The notes below the pieces were generated by a model. It worked only from the letters and a program-made list of their open reading frames with translations. It did not search any database and was not told the origin of the DNA. From Janthinobacterium sp. ROICE36 (GTDB lineage Bacteria; Pseudomonadota; Gammaproteobacteria; Burkholderiales; Burkholderiaceae_D), in contig NZ_PEBS01000033.1 in assembly GCF_002869965.1 (NCBI RefSeq), forward strand, positions 1-60,699: 60,699 nucleotides of DNA. Reading direction: 5' to 3'. The position numbers and the translations under genes were made by a program. The first letter of the stretch is position 1, and each line of letters opens with the position of its first letter. This document shows, piece after piece, positions 9,511 to 18,849 of the stretch.

Positions 9511-11253
9511 ATGGCATCTTTCACGCTCCACGGCATCCCGGTCTCCCACGGCATCGCCATTGGCCGCGCGCATCTGCTGGCGCCGGCCGCCCTAGACGTC
9601 AAACATTACCTGGTCGCCCAGGAGCAGATCGAAGCCGAAGTCCAGCGCTTGCAAAACGCCATCGCCGCCGTCCACAAGGAGCTGCAAACCCTGTGGAACG
9701 AACTGCCGAAAGATGCACCCACCGAGTTGGGTGCGTTCATCGACGTGCATGCGCTGATCCTGTCGGACCCGTTGATCGCCGAAGCGCCGCTCGACATCAT
9801 TCGTTCGCGCCACTACAACGCCGAATGGGCGCTGTTGACGCAAATCGATGAATTGTCGGCGCAGTTCGACGAAATCGAAGACCCGTATTTGCGCGAGCGC
9901 AAGGCCGATATCCAGCAAGTGGCCGAACGCGTGCTGAAGGTCTTGCTGGGCACCGAACAGTTGCTGCCCACGGTGGTCGCCGACGATGCATTGCTGGCGC
10001 AGATGATCGTTGTCGCCCACGATATTTCGCCGGCCGATATGCTGCAGTTCCGCGACCGTTCCTTCATCGGCTTCATTACCGACGTGGGCGGACAGAACTC
10101 GCACACGGCCATCGTCGCGCGTAGCCTGGATATCCCGGCAGCCGTCGGCATGTCGCAGGCGTCTATGCTGATCGAGCAGGACGACTGGCTGATCATCGAC
10201 GGCGACGCCGGCGTGGTCATCGCCAACCCCAGTGCGCTGGTGCTGGAGCAGTACCGCGAGCGCCAGGTGGCCATGCAGCGCGCGCGCAAGAAGCTGGGCA
10301 AGCTGAAAAAGACGCCGGCCGTCACCCGGTGCGGCACGCCCGTTACCCTGCTGGCCAATATCGAATTGCCCGAAGATTGCGCGTTTGCGCTGGAATCGGG
10401 CGCCAGCGGCGTGGGTCTGTTCCGCTCCGAATTCCTGTTCATGGGCCGCGCCCACAAGATTCCCACCGAGGACGAACAGTTCGAGGCTTACCGCAACACG
10501 GTGCAGTCGATGAAAGGGCGCGTGGTGACCATCCGCACGCTCGACATCGGCGCAGACAAGCCGCTCGACCAGTCCGACCATACGGCCCTGAATCCCGCGC
10601 TGGGCCTGCGCGCCATCCGTTACTGCCTGGCCGAGCCGCAATTGTTCCTGACGCAGCTGCGGGCGATTTTGCGCGCCTCGGCCTTCGGCAAGGTGCGCAT
10701 CCTGATCCCCATGCTGGCGCATGCCTTCGAGATCGACCAGTCGCTGGCCATGATCGCACAAGCGAAGGCCAGCCTGCGCGAGGAGGGCGTCAAGTTCGAC
10801 GACGCCGTCGAAGTGGGTGCCATGATCGAGATACCGGCCGCCGCGCTGGCGCTGCCCATGTTCGTCAAGCGCATGGATTTCCTGTCGATCGGCACGAATG
10901 ATTTGATCCAGTACACCCTGGCCATCGACCGCGTCGATTACGAAGTGGCGCATTTGTACAATCCGCTGCATCCGGCCGTCCTGCAGCTGATCTCCATGAC
11001 GATTACCGCCGGCCATAAGGCGGGCATCGACGTGGCCGTGTGCGGCGAGATGGCGGGCGACGTGAAGCTCACGCGCTTGCTGCTGGGTATGGGACTGCGC
11101 GAGTTTTCCATGCATCCGGCCCAGCTATTGGCAGTCAAGCAAGAGATCCTCAACAGTGACCTGGGCCTGATTGCGCCACAAATGCGCAAAATTATGCGTT
11201 CCATGGAAGCAAATGTGATCGCGGAAGCCGTACAACAGTTGCAGCTCATGTAA
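9511..11253 (+). CDS. ptsI: Phosphoenolpyruvate-protein phosphotransferase (EI)
   Basis: This 580-residue protein starts the PTS cascade by taking phosphate from PEP. The N-terminal HPr-binding and phospho-His part has GGQNSHTAIVARSLDIPA (active His). The C-terminal PEP-binding barrel has GVGLFRSEFLFM, the IRTLDIGADKP stretch and the catalytic-Cys region IDVAVCGEMAGD. Length is normal. The start at 9511 (MASFTLHGIPVS) matches the family N-terminus; an ATG at 9466 overlapping the HPr stop would add 15 residues and cannot be excluded. It is the last PTS gene; no sugar-specific membrane component follows. Confidence 0.96.
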   Translation: MASFTLHGIPVSHGIAIGRAHLLAPAALDVKHYLVAQEQIEAEVQRLQNAIAAVHKELQTLWNELPKDAPTELGAFIDVHALILSDPLIAEAPLDIIRSRHYNAEWALLTQIDELSAQFDEIEDPYLRERKADIQQVAERVLKVLLGTEQLLPTVVADDALLAQMIVVAHDISPADMLQFRDRSFIGFITDVGGQNSHTAIVARSLDIPAAVGMSQASMLIEQDDWLIIDGDAGVVIANPSALVLEQYRERQVAMQRARKKLGKLKKTPAVTRCGTPVTLLANIELPEDCAFALESGASGVGLFRSEFLFMGRAHKIPTEDEQFEAYRNTVQSMKGRVVTIRTLDIGADKPLDQSDHTALNPALGLRAIRYCLAEPQLFLTQLRAILRASAFGKVRILIPMLAHAFEIDQSLAMIAQAKASLREEGVKFDDAVEVGAMIEIPAAALALPMFVKRMDFLSIGTNDLIQYTLAIDRVDYEVAHLYNPLHPAVLQLISMTITAGHKAGIDVAVCGEMAGDVKLTRLLLGMGLREFSMHPAQLLAVKQEILNSDLGLIAPQMRKIMRSMEANVIAEAVQQLQLM

Positions 11254-11272
11254 ACTGTCGTTTTTTCAGCAG

Positions 11273-11318
11273 CAGGAGACATCGCGCGCGGCAAGATGTT
11301 TCCTGGTGCTAAAGTTGC
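11273..11318 (+). promoter_or_regulatory. Structured 5' leader of metX, possible SAM-responsive element
   Basis: In the 134 nt between ptsI and metX, an 11-bp hairpin forms (CAGGAGACATC at 11273-11283 with GATGTTTCCTG at 11295-11305, one G-T pair). Its loop, GCGCGCGGCAA, ends in GCAA, which can pair with TTGC at 11315-11318, giving an H-type pseudoknot. Between them lies GCTAAAG (11308-11314). GCUAAA is a hallmark of SAM-II/SAM-V pseudoknot riboswitches, which often precede metX or metA. The match to the known consensus is partial, so the identification is tentative. Confidence 0.35.
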
Positions 11319-11387
11319 AGAACCTATCATCGCGGCGCTGCATCGACCATGGCCCGTGGGGCCACCCCCTTTTATAAACCGACACAC

Positions 11388-12587
11388 ATGTCATCCATTG
11401 GAATTGTTTCGCCGCAAACCATGTATTTTGCGCAACCCCTGCAGCTGCAAAGCGGCGCATCGCTGCGGGACTATATGTTGATGTATGAAACCTACGGCAC
11501 CCTGAACGCCGACAAATCGAACGCGGTGCTGGTCTGCCACGCCCTGAACGCCTCGCACCACGTGGCCGGCGTGTATGCCGACGAGCCGAAGAGTACGGGC
11601 TGGTGGGACAATATGGTCGGTCCCGGCAAGCCGCTCGACACCAACAAATTCTTCGTCATCGGCGTCAACAACCTGGGCTCCTGCTTCGGCTCGACGGGCC
11701 CCATGCACACCAATCCCGCCACCGGCAAGCCATATGGCGCTTCTTTCCCCGTCGTCACGGTGGAAGACTGGGTCAGCGCGCAGGCACGCCTGGCCGATGA
11801 GCTGGGCATCACCCAATTCGCCGCCGTGATGGGAGGCTCCCTGGGCGGCATGCAGGCGCTGGCGTGGAGCATCATGTTCCCCGAGCGACTGCGCCACTGC
11901 GTGGTGATCGCCTCGACGGCCAAGCTGTCGGCGCAAAATATCGCCTTCAATGACGTGGCGCGCCAGGCCATTCTGTCCGACCCCGATTACCGGGGCGGCG
12001 ATTTTTATGCGCACGGCGTGGTGCCGAAAAATGGCTTGCGCGTGGCGCGCATGGTGGGCCACATTACGTATCTGTCGAATGACGACATGGCCGAGAAATT
12101 CGGCCGCAAGCTGCGCGATGCGGCGCAGACCGGCGACTACAAATTCGGCTTCGGCATCGATTTCGAGATCGAATCGTATTTGCGCTACCAGGGTGACAAG
12201 TTTTCCGAATACTTCGACGCGAACACCTATCTGCTGATTACCAAGGCACTCGACTACTTCGACCCGGCGCGCGCGCATGGCGGCGACCTGGCCAAGGCCC
12301 TGTCGGGCACGAAAGCCAAGTTCTTCCTCGCCTCGTTTTCCACCGACTGGCGTTTTTCGCCCGAGCGCAGCCGCGAAATCGTCGAGGCGCTGGTGTGCAA
12401 CCGCCGCCAGGTGACCTATGCGGAAATCGACGCGCCGCACGGCCACGACGCCTTCCTGCTGGAAGATGCGCGCTACATGAACATGGTGCGCGCCTATTAT
12501 GGCCAGGTATGGACCGATATTGGAGCGGGCTTGCCCGCCGCCGCACAGCACACCGCCGTCCGCCAGGGCGCCAAGGAGACCGCATGA
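11388..12587 (+). CDS. metX: Homoserine O-acetyl/succinyltransferase MetX
   Basis: This 399-residue alpha/beta hydrolase-fold enzyme acylates homoserine for methionine synthesis. The nucleophile elbow is [10 protein letters not shown], and the C-terminal PHGHDAFLL carries the catalytic His; LNASHHVAG and [12 protein letters not shown] are family motifs. Acetyl versus succinyl donor cannot be decided by eye. The start at 11388 ([10 protein letters not shown]) fits the family; an upstream ATG at 11349 would add 13 residues. No clear ribosome-binding site is visible. It overlaps metW by four bases, the classic metXW pair. Confidence 0.94.
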   Translation: MSSIGIVSPQTMYFAQPLQLQSGASLRDYMLMYETYGTLNADKSNAVLVCHALNASHHVAGVYADEPKSTGWWDNMVGPGKPLDTNKFFVIGVNNLGSCFGSTGPMHTNPATGKPYGASFPVVTVEDWVSAQARLADELGITQFAAVMGGSLGGMQALAWSIMFPERLRHCVVIASTAKLSAQNIAFNDVARQAILSDPDYRGGDFYAHGVVPKNGLRVARMVGHITYLSNDDMAEKFGRKLRDAAQTGDYKFGFGIDFEIESYLRYQGDKFSEYFDANTYLLITKALDYFDPARAHGGDLAKALSGTKAKFFLASFSTDWRFSPERSREIVEALVCNRRQVTYAEIDAPHGHDAFLLEDARYMNMVRAYYGQVWTDIGAGLPAAAQHTAVRQGAKETA

Positions 12588-13195
12588 CTTTTGACGAATT
12601 GAGCGCGTTGCGCCCCGACCTGGCCTTCATCGCGCACTGGGTGCCGAACAACGCGCACGTGCTGGACGTGGGCTGCGGCGAAGGCGTGATGCTGCAGTAT
12701 CTGCAAAGCGACAAGGAGTGCAGCGGCTATGGCATCGAGATTGCCGACGACAAGGTGCTGGCCAGCACACTGCGCGGTGTCAATGTGATCCAGCAGGACA
12801 TGGAAAAGGGCCTGGCCATCTTTGGCGACAACAGTTTCGATACGGTGCTGTGCCTGTCGTCTTTGCAGATGATGAAGCAGGTCGAGCCGCTGTTGCGCGA
12901 CATCGTGCGCGTGGGCGCCGAAGCCATCGTCTCCTTCCCCAACTTCGCCTACTGGCCGCACCGCGTGGCGCTGCTGAAAGGACGCATGCCCGTGTCGAAA
13001 TCGCTGCCCTACCAGTGGTATGACACGCCCAACGTGCGCTGCGCTACCATCAATGATTTCCGCGAACTGGCCGAGGAATGCGGCCTGGAAGTGATCGAAT
13101 GCGTGGCCCTGGCCGAAGGCAAGATGGTCTCCTTGCTGCCCAACCTGCGTGGTGACCTGGCCGTCTTCCGCCTGCGTAAAAAAGCGGTGCACTGA
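12584..13195 (+). CDS. metW: Methionine biosynthesis protein MetW
   Basis: This 203-residue protein has a class I methyltransferase fold. Motif I is [14 protein letters not shown] near residues 26-39, with [12 protein letters not shown] as motif IV region. MetW partners MetX in many proteobacteria, where it is thought to activate the acyltransferase rather than act as an independent enzyme. The ATGA overlap with metX indicates coupled translation. Its stop codon overlaps the start of the next gene (TGATG), so metX, metW and the permease are probably one transcript. Confidence 0.95.
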   Translation: MTFDELSALRPDLAFIAHWVPNNAHVLDVGCGEGVMLQYLQSDKECSGYGIEIADDKVLASTLRGVNVIQQDMEKGLAIFGDNSFDTVLCLSSLQMMKQVEPLLRDIVRVGAEAIVSFPNFAYWPHRVALLKGRMPVSKSLPYQWYDTPNVRCATINDFRELAEECGLEVIECVALAEGKMVSLLPNLRGDLAVFRLRKKAVH

Positions 13196-14454
13196 TGACG
13201 ACAAGCCCCGCGCCAGGCTGGCGTTCCTACGTCAGTGGCCGCATGCTGGCCGTGCTGGTGCTGGGCTTCAGTTCCGGCCTGCCCCTGTTCATCCTGCTGT
13301 ATTTGCTGCAGGCATGGCTGGCCAAGTCGGGACTGAACGTCAAGGCGCTGGGGCTGTTCGCCCTGGTGCAGTTCCCGTATATCTGGAAATTCCTGTGGGC
13401 GCCCCTGATGGACCGCTACCGCATCCTTGGGCTGGGACGCCGTCGCGGCTGGATGGCGCTGACGCAGGTGGCGCTGTTCTTTTCCATCGGCGGCATGGGC
13501 ATGCTCGTCCCGCTCACGCAGATCGGCCTGATCGCCGCCGCTGCCGGCGGCGTCGCCTTCCTGTCGGCCAGCCAGGACATCGTCATCGACGCCTACCGGC
13601 GCGAAATCCTTGCCGATAACGAGCAGGGACTGGGCGCCGCAGTCATCGTCAACGCCTATAAAGTGGCGGGCATGGTGCCGGGCGCGCTGTCGCTGATCCT
13701 GGCCGACCGCATGCCGTGGCAGCCCGTCTTCTGGATCACGGCCGCCTTCATGCTGCCTGGCCTCGTCTGCACTTTGCTGATCAAGGAGCCCACCGTCTAC
13801 GGCTCGCCGCCGAAGACCATGCGCGAAGCGATCATCCTGCCGTTCCAGGAATTCATCGCGCGCGATGGTTGGCGTAACGCAATGTGGATCCTCGCCTTCG
13901 TATTACTCTATAAAATCGGCGACAGCATGGCCACGGCGCTGGCGACGAAGTTTTACCTGGACCTGGGTTTTTCCATGACGCAGATCGGCCTGGCGGCCAA
14001 CACCACGGGTTTCTGGGCCAGCCTGGCTGGCGGCGTGGTGGGCGGTATATGGATGCTCAAGCTGGGCATCAACCGGGGACTGTGGGTATTTGGCGCGCTG
14101 CAGGCCATCGCCATCCTGGGCTTTGCCTGGCTGGCGCAGGTGGGGCCGAACACCATGCTGCTCAGCGCCGTGATTGGTTTTGAAGCCTTCGCCAGCCTGG
14201 GGCTGGGCGCGGCCGCCTTTGTCGCGTTCCTGTCGCGCACCACGGACCCGCGCTACACGGCCACGCAATATGCGCTGTTTTCCAGTCTGAGCGCCGTGCC
14301 GCGCACTCTGATCAATGCCTCGGTCGGCTTTCTGGTCGCCGAACTGGGCTGGTTTTCGTTTTTCATCGTGTGCTTCTTCCTGGCCTTCCCGGCCATGATG
14401 ATGCTGCCTAAAATCGCTCCATGGAGGTCTGCCAATGGCACCAATATCCCTTAA
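13195..14454 (+). CDS. ampG: AmpG-like MFS permease
   Basis: This 419-residue major-facilitator protein has about 12 predicted membrane helices. The N-terminus (LVLGFSSGLPLFILLYLLQAWL), the IWKFLWAPLMDRY loop and SASQDIVIDAYRREIL are typical of AmpG, which imports anhydro-muropeptides for cell-wall recycling. It starts by one-base overlap with metW and its last 20 bases overlap the M48 protease gene. Substrate is assigned by family; acetyl-CoA transporter relatives share the same motifs. Confidence 0.85.
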   Translation: MTTSPAPGWRSYVSGRMLAVLVLGFSSGLPLFILLYLLQAWLAKSGLNVKALGLFALVQFPYIWKFLWAPLMDRYRILGLGRRRGWMALTQVALFFSIGGMGMLVPLTQIGLIAAAAGGVAFLSASQDIVIDAYRREILADNEQGLGAAVIVNAYKVAGMVPGALSLILADRMPWQPVFWITAAFMLPGLVCTLLIKEPTVYGSPPKTMREAIILPFQEFIARDGWRNAMWILAFVLLYKIGDSMATALATKFYLDLGFSMTQIGLAANTTGFWASLAGGVVGGIWMLKLGINRGLWVFGALQAIAILGFAWLAQVGPNTMLLSAVIGFEAFASLGLGAAAFVAFLSRTTDPRYTATQYALFSSLSAVPRTLINASVGFLVAELGWFSFFIVCFFLAFPAMMMLPKIAPWRSANGTNIP

Positions 14455-15337
14455 ACGTTACGCCGTCCTGGCCAGCCTGTGCGCGGCCACCGCCCTGGCC
14501 CCCATGTCCGCCCACGCCCAGCAGGCGACGCTGCAAGATGGCATCAAGGTGCGGCCCTTGTCGACCTCGCGCATCTTTGCCGGCGGCGCCGATTTCAATG
14601 CAGAATCGAAGCAGCAATACACGCAGCTGGTCAACGAAGCGAAGGAAAAAAACGCGCTGGTGCCCGACAGCGACCCGCAGGTCAGGCGTCTGCGCGCCAT
14701 CGCCCAGCGCATCATCCCGTTCGCCACGCGCTGGAACGAGGCGGCGGCCAACTGGAACTGGCAGGTCAACCTGCTCAACTCGGACGAGGTCAATGCCTTT
14801 TGCATGCCGGGCGGGCAGATTGCTTTTTACAGCGGCATCATCACCAAGCTCAATTTGACCGACGATGAGGTGGCCATCGTCATGGGGCATGAAATTTCGC
14901 ACGCCTTGCGTGAACACTCGCAGGCGCAGGCAGGCAAGGGTAACCTGGCCGCCGTAGGTGCCAAGCTCGCCGGCGCTGGCCTGTCGGCCTGGCTCGGTGT
15001 CGATCCGAACCTGACCAGCACCGCCACTAACATGGCCGCCAAGGGCGTGATGCTGAAGTTCTCGCGCGACGATGAACGCGAGGCAGACCTGATCGGCATG
15101 GACCTGGCCGCACGCGCCGGCTTCGATCCGCGTGCCGGCGTGGTGCTGTGGCAGAAAATGGCCGCCGTGAGCAAGGGCGCGCCGCCGGAATTCCTCTCGA
15201 CCCACCCGTCGGGCAAGGACCGTATCTCGCAGATGAACAGCCACATGGCGCAAGTGCTGCCCTTGTACGCGCGCAGCAAGGGCGTCAGCGTCGACGACTT
15301 GCCTCCCTACCGCAGCAACGCCATCGCGCAGCGCTAG
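14435..15337 (+). CDS. Periplasmic M48 family metalloprotease
   Basis: This 300-residue protein starts with a signal peptide ending near AHA-QQA (residue 28). The zinc motif HEISH (VMGHEISHALREH) and the downstream EREADLIGMDLAARAGFD, which supplies the third ligand, identify an M48 (BepA/LoiP-like) peptidase. No TPR domain follows, so it is the short form. A perfect GGAGGT ribosome-binding site sits inside the end of the permease gene. The protein probably handles misfolded outer-membrane proteins, an inference from the family. Confidence 0.9.
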   Translation: MAPISLKRYAVLASLCAATALAPMSAHAQQATLQDGIKVRPLSTSRIFAGGADFNAESKQQYTQLVNEAKEKNALVPDSDPQVRRLRAIAQRIIPFATRWNEAAANWNWQVNLLNSDEVNAFCMPGGQIAFYSGIITKLNLTDDEVAIVMGHEISHALREHSQAQAGKGNLAAVGAKLAGAGLSAWLGVDPNLTSTATNMAAKGVMLKFSRDDEREADLIGMDLAARAGFDPRAGVVLWQKMAAVSKGAPPEFLSTHPSGKDRISQMNSHMAQVLPLYARSKGVSVDDLPPYRSNAIAQR

Positions 15338-15338
15338 G

Positions 15339-16238
15339 ATGTCGAAGCGTCACGCCGCCGCACCCTTGCCTATGCGCGATGGTGTGGCGCCCAGTTATCT
15401 GTGGTTGCCGGAAGGGCAGTGGCCGGACATGCTCACCTTTCTGATCGAGCGCTATCCGCAGATCGGCGCCGCGCAATGGCAAGACCGCATGGCGCGCGGC
15501 GAAGTGCTCAATGGCGATGGCGCCGTGCTGGCGCCCGGCAGCGCATACCGGCGCGGCATGCGTATTTTTTACTACCGCGAGCTGGAACGCGAAACGCCGA
15601 TCCCGTTTCAGGAAGAGATCCTGTTCCAGGACGAACACCTGGTGGTGGTCGACAAGCCGCACTTCTTGCCCATGACACCGGCCGGGCGCTTCGTGCAGGA
15701 GACCTTGCTGACGCGCCTGAAGAATCAGTTCAATAGCGCCGACCTGACGCCCATCCACCGCCTCGATCGCGAAACGGCTGGCGTGGTTCTCTTCTCGCGT
15801 CTGCCGGCTAGCCGCGGCGCCTACCAGACGCTATTCCAGCGTCGCGAAGTGCATAAGGTCTATGAGGCGCTGGCGCCGCGCCTGGAGGGCAGGGATTTTC
15901 CGTTTACTTATCGCAGCCGCATGGTCGAGGCAGAGCAGTTCTTCCTCATGCGCGAGGAAGCGGGCGAGGCGAATTCGGAAACCATCATCGACGTGATCGA
16001 ACGGCGCGGCGACATGAATCTGTACCGCCTGCAGCCGCACACGGGCCGTAAGCACCAGTTGCGCGTGCATCTGGCCGCGCTGGGCATCCCCATCGTCAAC
16101 GATGCGTTCTATCCGCTAGCCTCGCCATGCGAGGAAGACGACATGTCGCAGCCTTTGCAGCTGCTGGCGCGCGCGATCGATTTCACGGACCCTTTGAGCG
16201 GCGAGCCGCGCCATTTTGAAAGCCGGCGCAGCCTGTAG
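15339..16238 (+). CDS. RluA family pseudouridine synthase
   Basis: This 299-residue RNA pseudouridine synthase has the catalytic motif HRLDRETAGVVLFS with the active Asp. Further on it has the conserved KVYEA strand and the GRKHQLRVHLAALGIPI RNA-binding segment. A short S4-like region may precede the catalytic domain (residues about 30-85). The target (23S rRNA or tRNA) is not evident. It starts one base after the protease stop codon and is the last gene of the rightward run. Confidence 0.9.
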   Translation: MSKRHAAAPLPMRDGVAPSYLWLPEGQWPDMLTFLIERYPQIGAAQWQDRMARGEVLNGDGAVLAPGSAYRRGMRIFYYRELERETPIPFQEEILFQDEHLVVVDKPHFLPMTPAGRFVQETLLTRLKNQFNSADLTPIHRLDRETAGVVLFSRLPASRGAYQTLFQRREVHKVYEALAPRLEGRDFPFTYRSRMVEAEQFFLMREEAGEANSETIIDVIERRGDMNLYRLQPHTGRKHQLRVHLAALGIPIVNDAFYPLASPCEEDDMSQPLQLLARAIDFTDPLSGEPRHFESRRSL

Positions 16239-16244
16239 CGGTGC

Positions 16245-17021
16245 TTACGCCTTGATGGTGTAATCGATGATCAGGGGCGCGTGGTCGGAAAACCGCTCGT
16301 CCTTGTAGACGCTGACCGTGTGCGCTTGCGCGGCGATGCCGGGGGTGGCAACGTGGTAGTCGATGCGCCAGCCTACGTTCTTCGCGTAGGCCTGGCCCCG
16401 GTTGCTCCACCAGGTGTACTGGTCTTCGCGCTTGTCCAGGCCGCGGTGCACGTCGACAAAGCCCACTTCGTCGAAGACGCGCGTCAGCCACGCCCGTTCC
16501 TCGGGCAGGAAGCCGGAATTCTTCTTGTTGCCCTTCCAGTTTTTCAGGTCGATTTCGTGGTGAGCGATGTTCCAGTCGCCGCAGATGACCACTTCGCGCC
16601 CCAGCGCCTTCATTGCCAGCAAGTGCGGCAGGAACAGTTCCATGAAGCGGAACTTGGCCTCCTGGCGCTCCGGGCCGGATGAGCCGGATGGACAGTACAC
16701 GGAAATGACAGACAGTTTGCCAAAATCACAGCGCACATAACGCCCTTCGGCATCGAATTCGGGGCTGCCGAAACCGATATGCACGGCATCCGGTTCCACC
16801 TTGCTGTACACGCCCGTGCCGGAATAACCCTTTTTCTCGGCATAGTGGAAATGGCCATGGTAGCCGTGCGGATTGAGGAATTCGGGCGTCATGTCGGGCA
16901 GTTGCGCCTTCAATTCCTGCACGCAGATGAAATCGGCCGTTTGCGTGCCCATCCAGTTGAAAAAGCCTTTTTTGGCGGCGGAACGGATGCCGTTTAGATT
17001 GGCGGAGATAATTTTTGGCAT
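16245..17021 (-). CDS. xth: Exodeoxyribonuclease III
   Basis: This 258-residue AP endonuclease/3'-5' exonuclease belongs to the EEP fold. Key motifs in order are ISANLNGIRSA, the metal-binding Glu in FICVQELKAQ, GTGVYSK, the catalytic CGDWNIAHHEIDL, WRIDYHVAT, and the final RFSDHAPLIIDY with the catalytic His. Length matches the ExoA/Xth group. It is convergent with the pseudouridine synthase (6-bp gap) and divergent from pyrE. It acts in base-excision repair. Confidence 0.95.
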   Translation of the reverse strand: MPKIISANLNGIRSAAKKGFFNWMGTQTADFICVQELKAQLPDMTPEFLNPHGYHGHFHYAEKKGYSGTGVYSKVEPDAVHIGFGSPEFDAEGRYVRCDFGKLSVISVYCPSGSSGPERQEAKFRFMELFLPHLLAMKALGREVVICGDWNIAHHEIDLKNWKGNKKNSGFLPEERAWLTRVFDEVGFVDVHRGLDKREDQYTWWSNRGQAYAKNVGWRIDYHVATPGIAAQAHTVSVYKDERFSDHAPLIIDYTIKA

Positions 17022-17129
17022 AGGTTGAGAGTGAAAGGGCGCTGGACGGGGCCGGCGGGCGCGGCATGGCGATTGTCTCGCCGCTGCGCGCGGATTAAAA
17101 TACAGGCACTTTTAAAAAATGAGGCTAAT

Positions 17130-17792
17130 GTGAATAATTTACGCCAGCAGTTTATCGCGTTTTCAGTATCCAAGGGAGTCTTGCGGTTTGGCGAGTTCAC
17201 CACCAAGGCCGGACGATCATCGCCGTACTTCTTCAATGCGGGTCTGTTTCATGACGGCGCCACCCTGGCCGAGCTGGCGCAGTTCTACGCGCAGACCCTG
17301 CTCGAATCGGGCGTCGAATTCGACATGCTGTTCGGTCCCGCCTACAAGGGCATCACCCTGGCCTCGGCCACCGCCGTGGCGCTGGCCGGCAAGGGGCGCA
17401 ATACTTCGTTTGCCTTCAACCGCAAGGAAGCCAAGGACCATGGCGAAGGCGGCACCATCGTCGGCGCCAAGCTGCATGGCAAGGTTGTCATCATTGACGA
17501 TGTGATCTCCGCCGGCACCTCGGTGCGTGAATCGGTGGACATGATCCGCGCCGCCGGCGCCGAGCCATGCGCCGTGCTGATCGCCCTGGACCGCATGGAG
17601 CGCTCGGGCCCGGATGGCCAGCTGTCGCCAAGTTCGGCGGTGCAGGAAGTATCGAAACAGTACGGCATTCCCGTCATCTCGATCGGCAACCTGGACGATC
17701 TGTTCGGCTACCTGAATGGCGCTGGCGCCGATCCGGAACTGCTCAAATATAAAGAAGCCGTTTCCGCCTACCGCACCAAATATGGCATTTAA
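17130..17792 (+). CDS. pyrE: Orotate phosphoribosyltransferase
   Basis: This 220-residue enzyme transfers phosphoribose from PRPP to orotate in pyrimidine synthesis. The PRPP loop is VVIIDDVISAGTSVRES, and the N-terminal LRFGEFTTKAGRSSPYFFNAG is a clear PyrE signature. The start is a GTG at 17130 preceded by a GAGG ribosome-binding site six bases upstream. The open frame extends upstream, but those residues are not PyrE-like. Its stop codon overlaps the end of the convergent GNAT gene. Confidence 0.95.
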   Translation: MNNLRQQFIAFSVSKGVLRFGEFTTKAGRSSPYFFNAGLFHDGATLAELAQFYAQTLLESGVEFDMLFGPAYKGITLASATAVALAGKGRNTSFAFNRKEAKDHGEGGTIVGAKLHGKVVIIDDVISAGTSVRESVDMIRAAGAEPCAVLIALDRMERSGPDGQLSPSSAVQEVSKQYGIPVISIGNLDDLFGYLNGAGADPELLKYKEAVSAYRTKYGI

Positions 17793-18031
17793 GTCGTCTT
17801 TTCCAGCAGCGCCCGCAGCCGCAGGTCGCTGCAGGCAGCGCTGGCCGATGGATGGCATTGCAACAGCCGCCGCAGCAGCGCGCCGCCGATGCCGCGCCGC
17901 CGGAACGGCGGTTTCACGAACAGCATGTTCACCGTCACCCCATTCGCGCACTGGCTGATGTCGAGCATGGCCACCTGCTGGCCATCGATCCACGCGCACA
18001 GCGCGCTATCCCCCTGCCAGTCGATCTGCAT
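17789..18031 (-). CDS. Small GNAT-type N-acetyltransferase
   Basis: This 80-residue protein contains the acetyl-CoA binding core of the GNAT fold: VNMLFVKPPFRRRGIGGALLRRLL, where RRRGIGGA is motif A. That is only about half of a usual GNAT domain, so it is a minimal or truncated member and its activity is uncertain. The start at 18031 overlaps the stop of the TauE gene by one base (TGATG), suggesting coupled translation; an ATG at 18043 would add four residues. The substrate is unknown. Confidence 0.75.
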   Translation of the reverse strand: MQIDWQGDSALCAWIDGQQVAMLDISQCANGVTVNMLFVKPPFRRRGIGGALLRRLLQCHPSASAACSDLRLRALLEKTT

Positions 18032-18774
18032 CACGCCAACCATGGTTTGAGCGCCGCATGCAGGCCCAGGGCGAACAGGCCGACAAAAAAACATCGCTTG
18101 AATGCTTGCTGCGCGATGCGCCCGCGCAGCCATTGGCCGGCCAGCATGCCGACCAGCGCAGGCAGCAGCGCATACGCGGAAGCACTGGCCGCACCGAGAC
18201 TGAAGTCGCCGTGCAGGGCCAGGCTGGCCGCCAGCGCCACGGTCGATGTGGTAAACGCCAGGCCCAGTGCCTGCACCAATGCATCGCGCGCCAGCCCCAG
18301 TCCTTGCAGATATGGCACGGCGGGGACCACGAACACGCCCGTGGCGGTCGTCACCAGTCCTGTTGCTGCACCCGCTACGGGCCCCAGCCAGGTTTCGTGC
18401 CGCGCCGGCACCCGCAACTGCAGCGAGAACAATCCCGCCAGCGCGTACAGCATCAGCGCCACGCCCAGCGCGACGACGGCCCAGGCACCGCTGTCCTGCG
18501 GCAGCAGGGCGCCTCCCGCCAGGGTGCCCGTCATGACGCTGGCCAGCATGGGCCACAAGCGTAGCAGCAGGGTGCGCAGGCCCGGCCCGGCCGCCAGCTG
18601 CCAGACATTCGTCACCATCGACGGCACGATCAGCAGGGCTGCCGCCTGCACGGGCGGCATGACAAGGCTGAGCGTGCCCATGGCTACCGTCGGCAAGCCC
18701 AGTCCGACTATGCCCTTGACGAAGCCAGCGACGAGAAAACTGGCGCCGACGGCCAGCAAAAATGACGTCTCCAT
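18031..18774 (-). CDS. TauE/SafE family sulfite/organosulfonate exporter
   Basis: This 247-residue inner-membrane protein has about seven to eight hydrophobic helices. The N-terminal motif GFVKGIVGLGLPTVAMG and the mid-protein GPVAGAATGLVTTATGVFVVP are the two glycine-rich repeats of the TauE/SafE fold. It is probably an anion exporter (sulfite, sulfoacetate or similar); the substrate is not shown. It overlaps the GNAT gene and is divergent from a LysR regulator 126 bp away, which is likely its controller. Confidence 0.88.
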   Translation of the reverse strand: METSFLLAVGASFLVAGFVKGIVGLGLPTVAMGTLSLVMPPVQAAALLIVPSMVTNVWQLAAGPGLRTLLLRLWPMLASVMTGTLAGGALLPQDSGAWAVVALGVALMLYALAGLFSLQLRVPARHETWLGPVAGAATGLVTTATGVFVVPAVPYLQGLGLARDALVQALGLAFTTSTVALAASLALHGDFSLGAASASAYALLPALVGMLAGQWLRGRIAQQAFKRCFFVGLFALGLHAALKPWLA

Positions 18775-18849
18775 CTTGTTTATTCCACAGTGATTTTGCG
18801 TGAATTCTGCGCGTGCTGGCGGATTTCGCCAAGGTGGATTATTTTGAGT

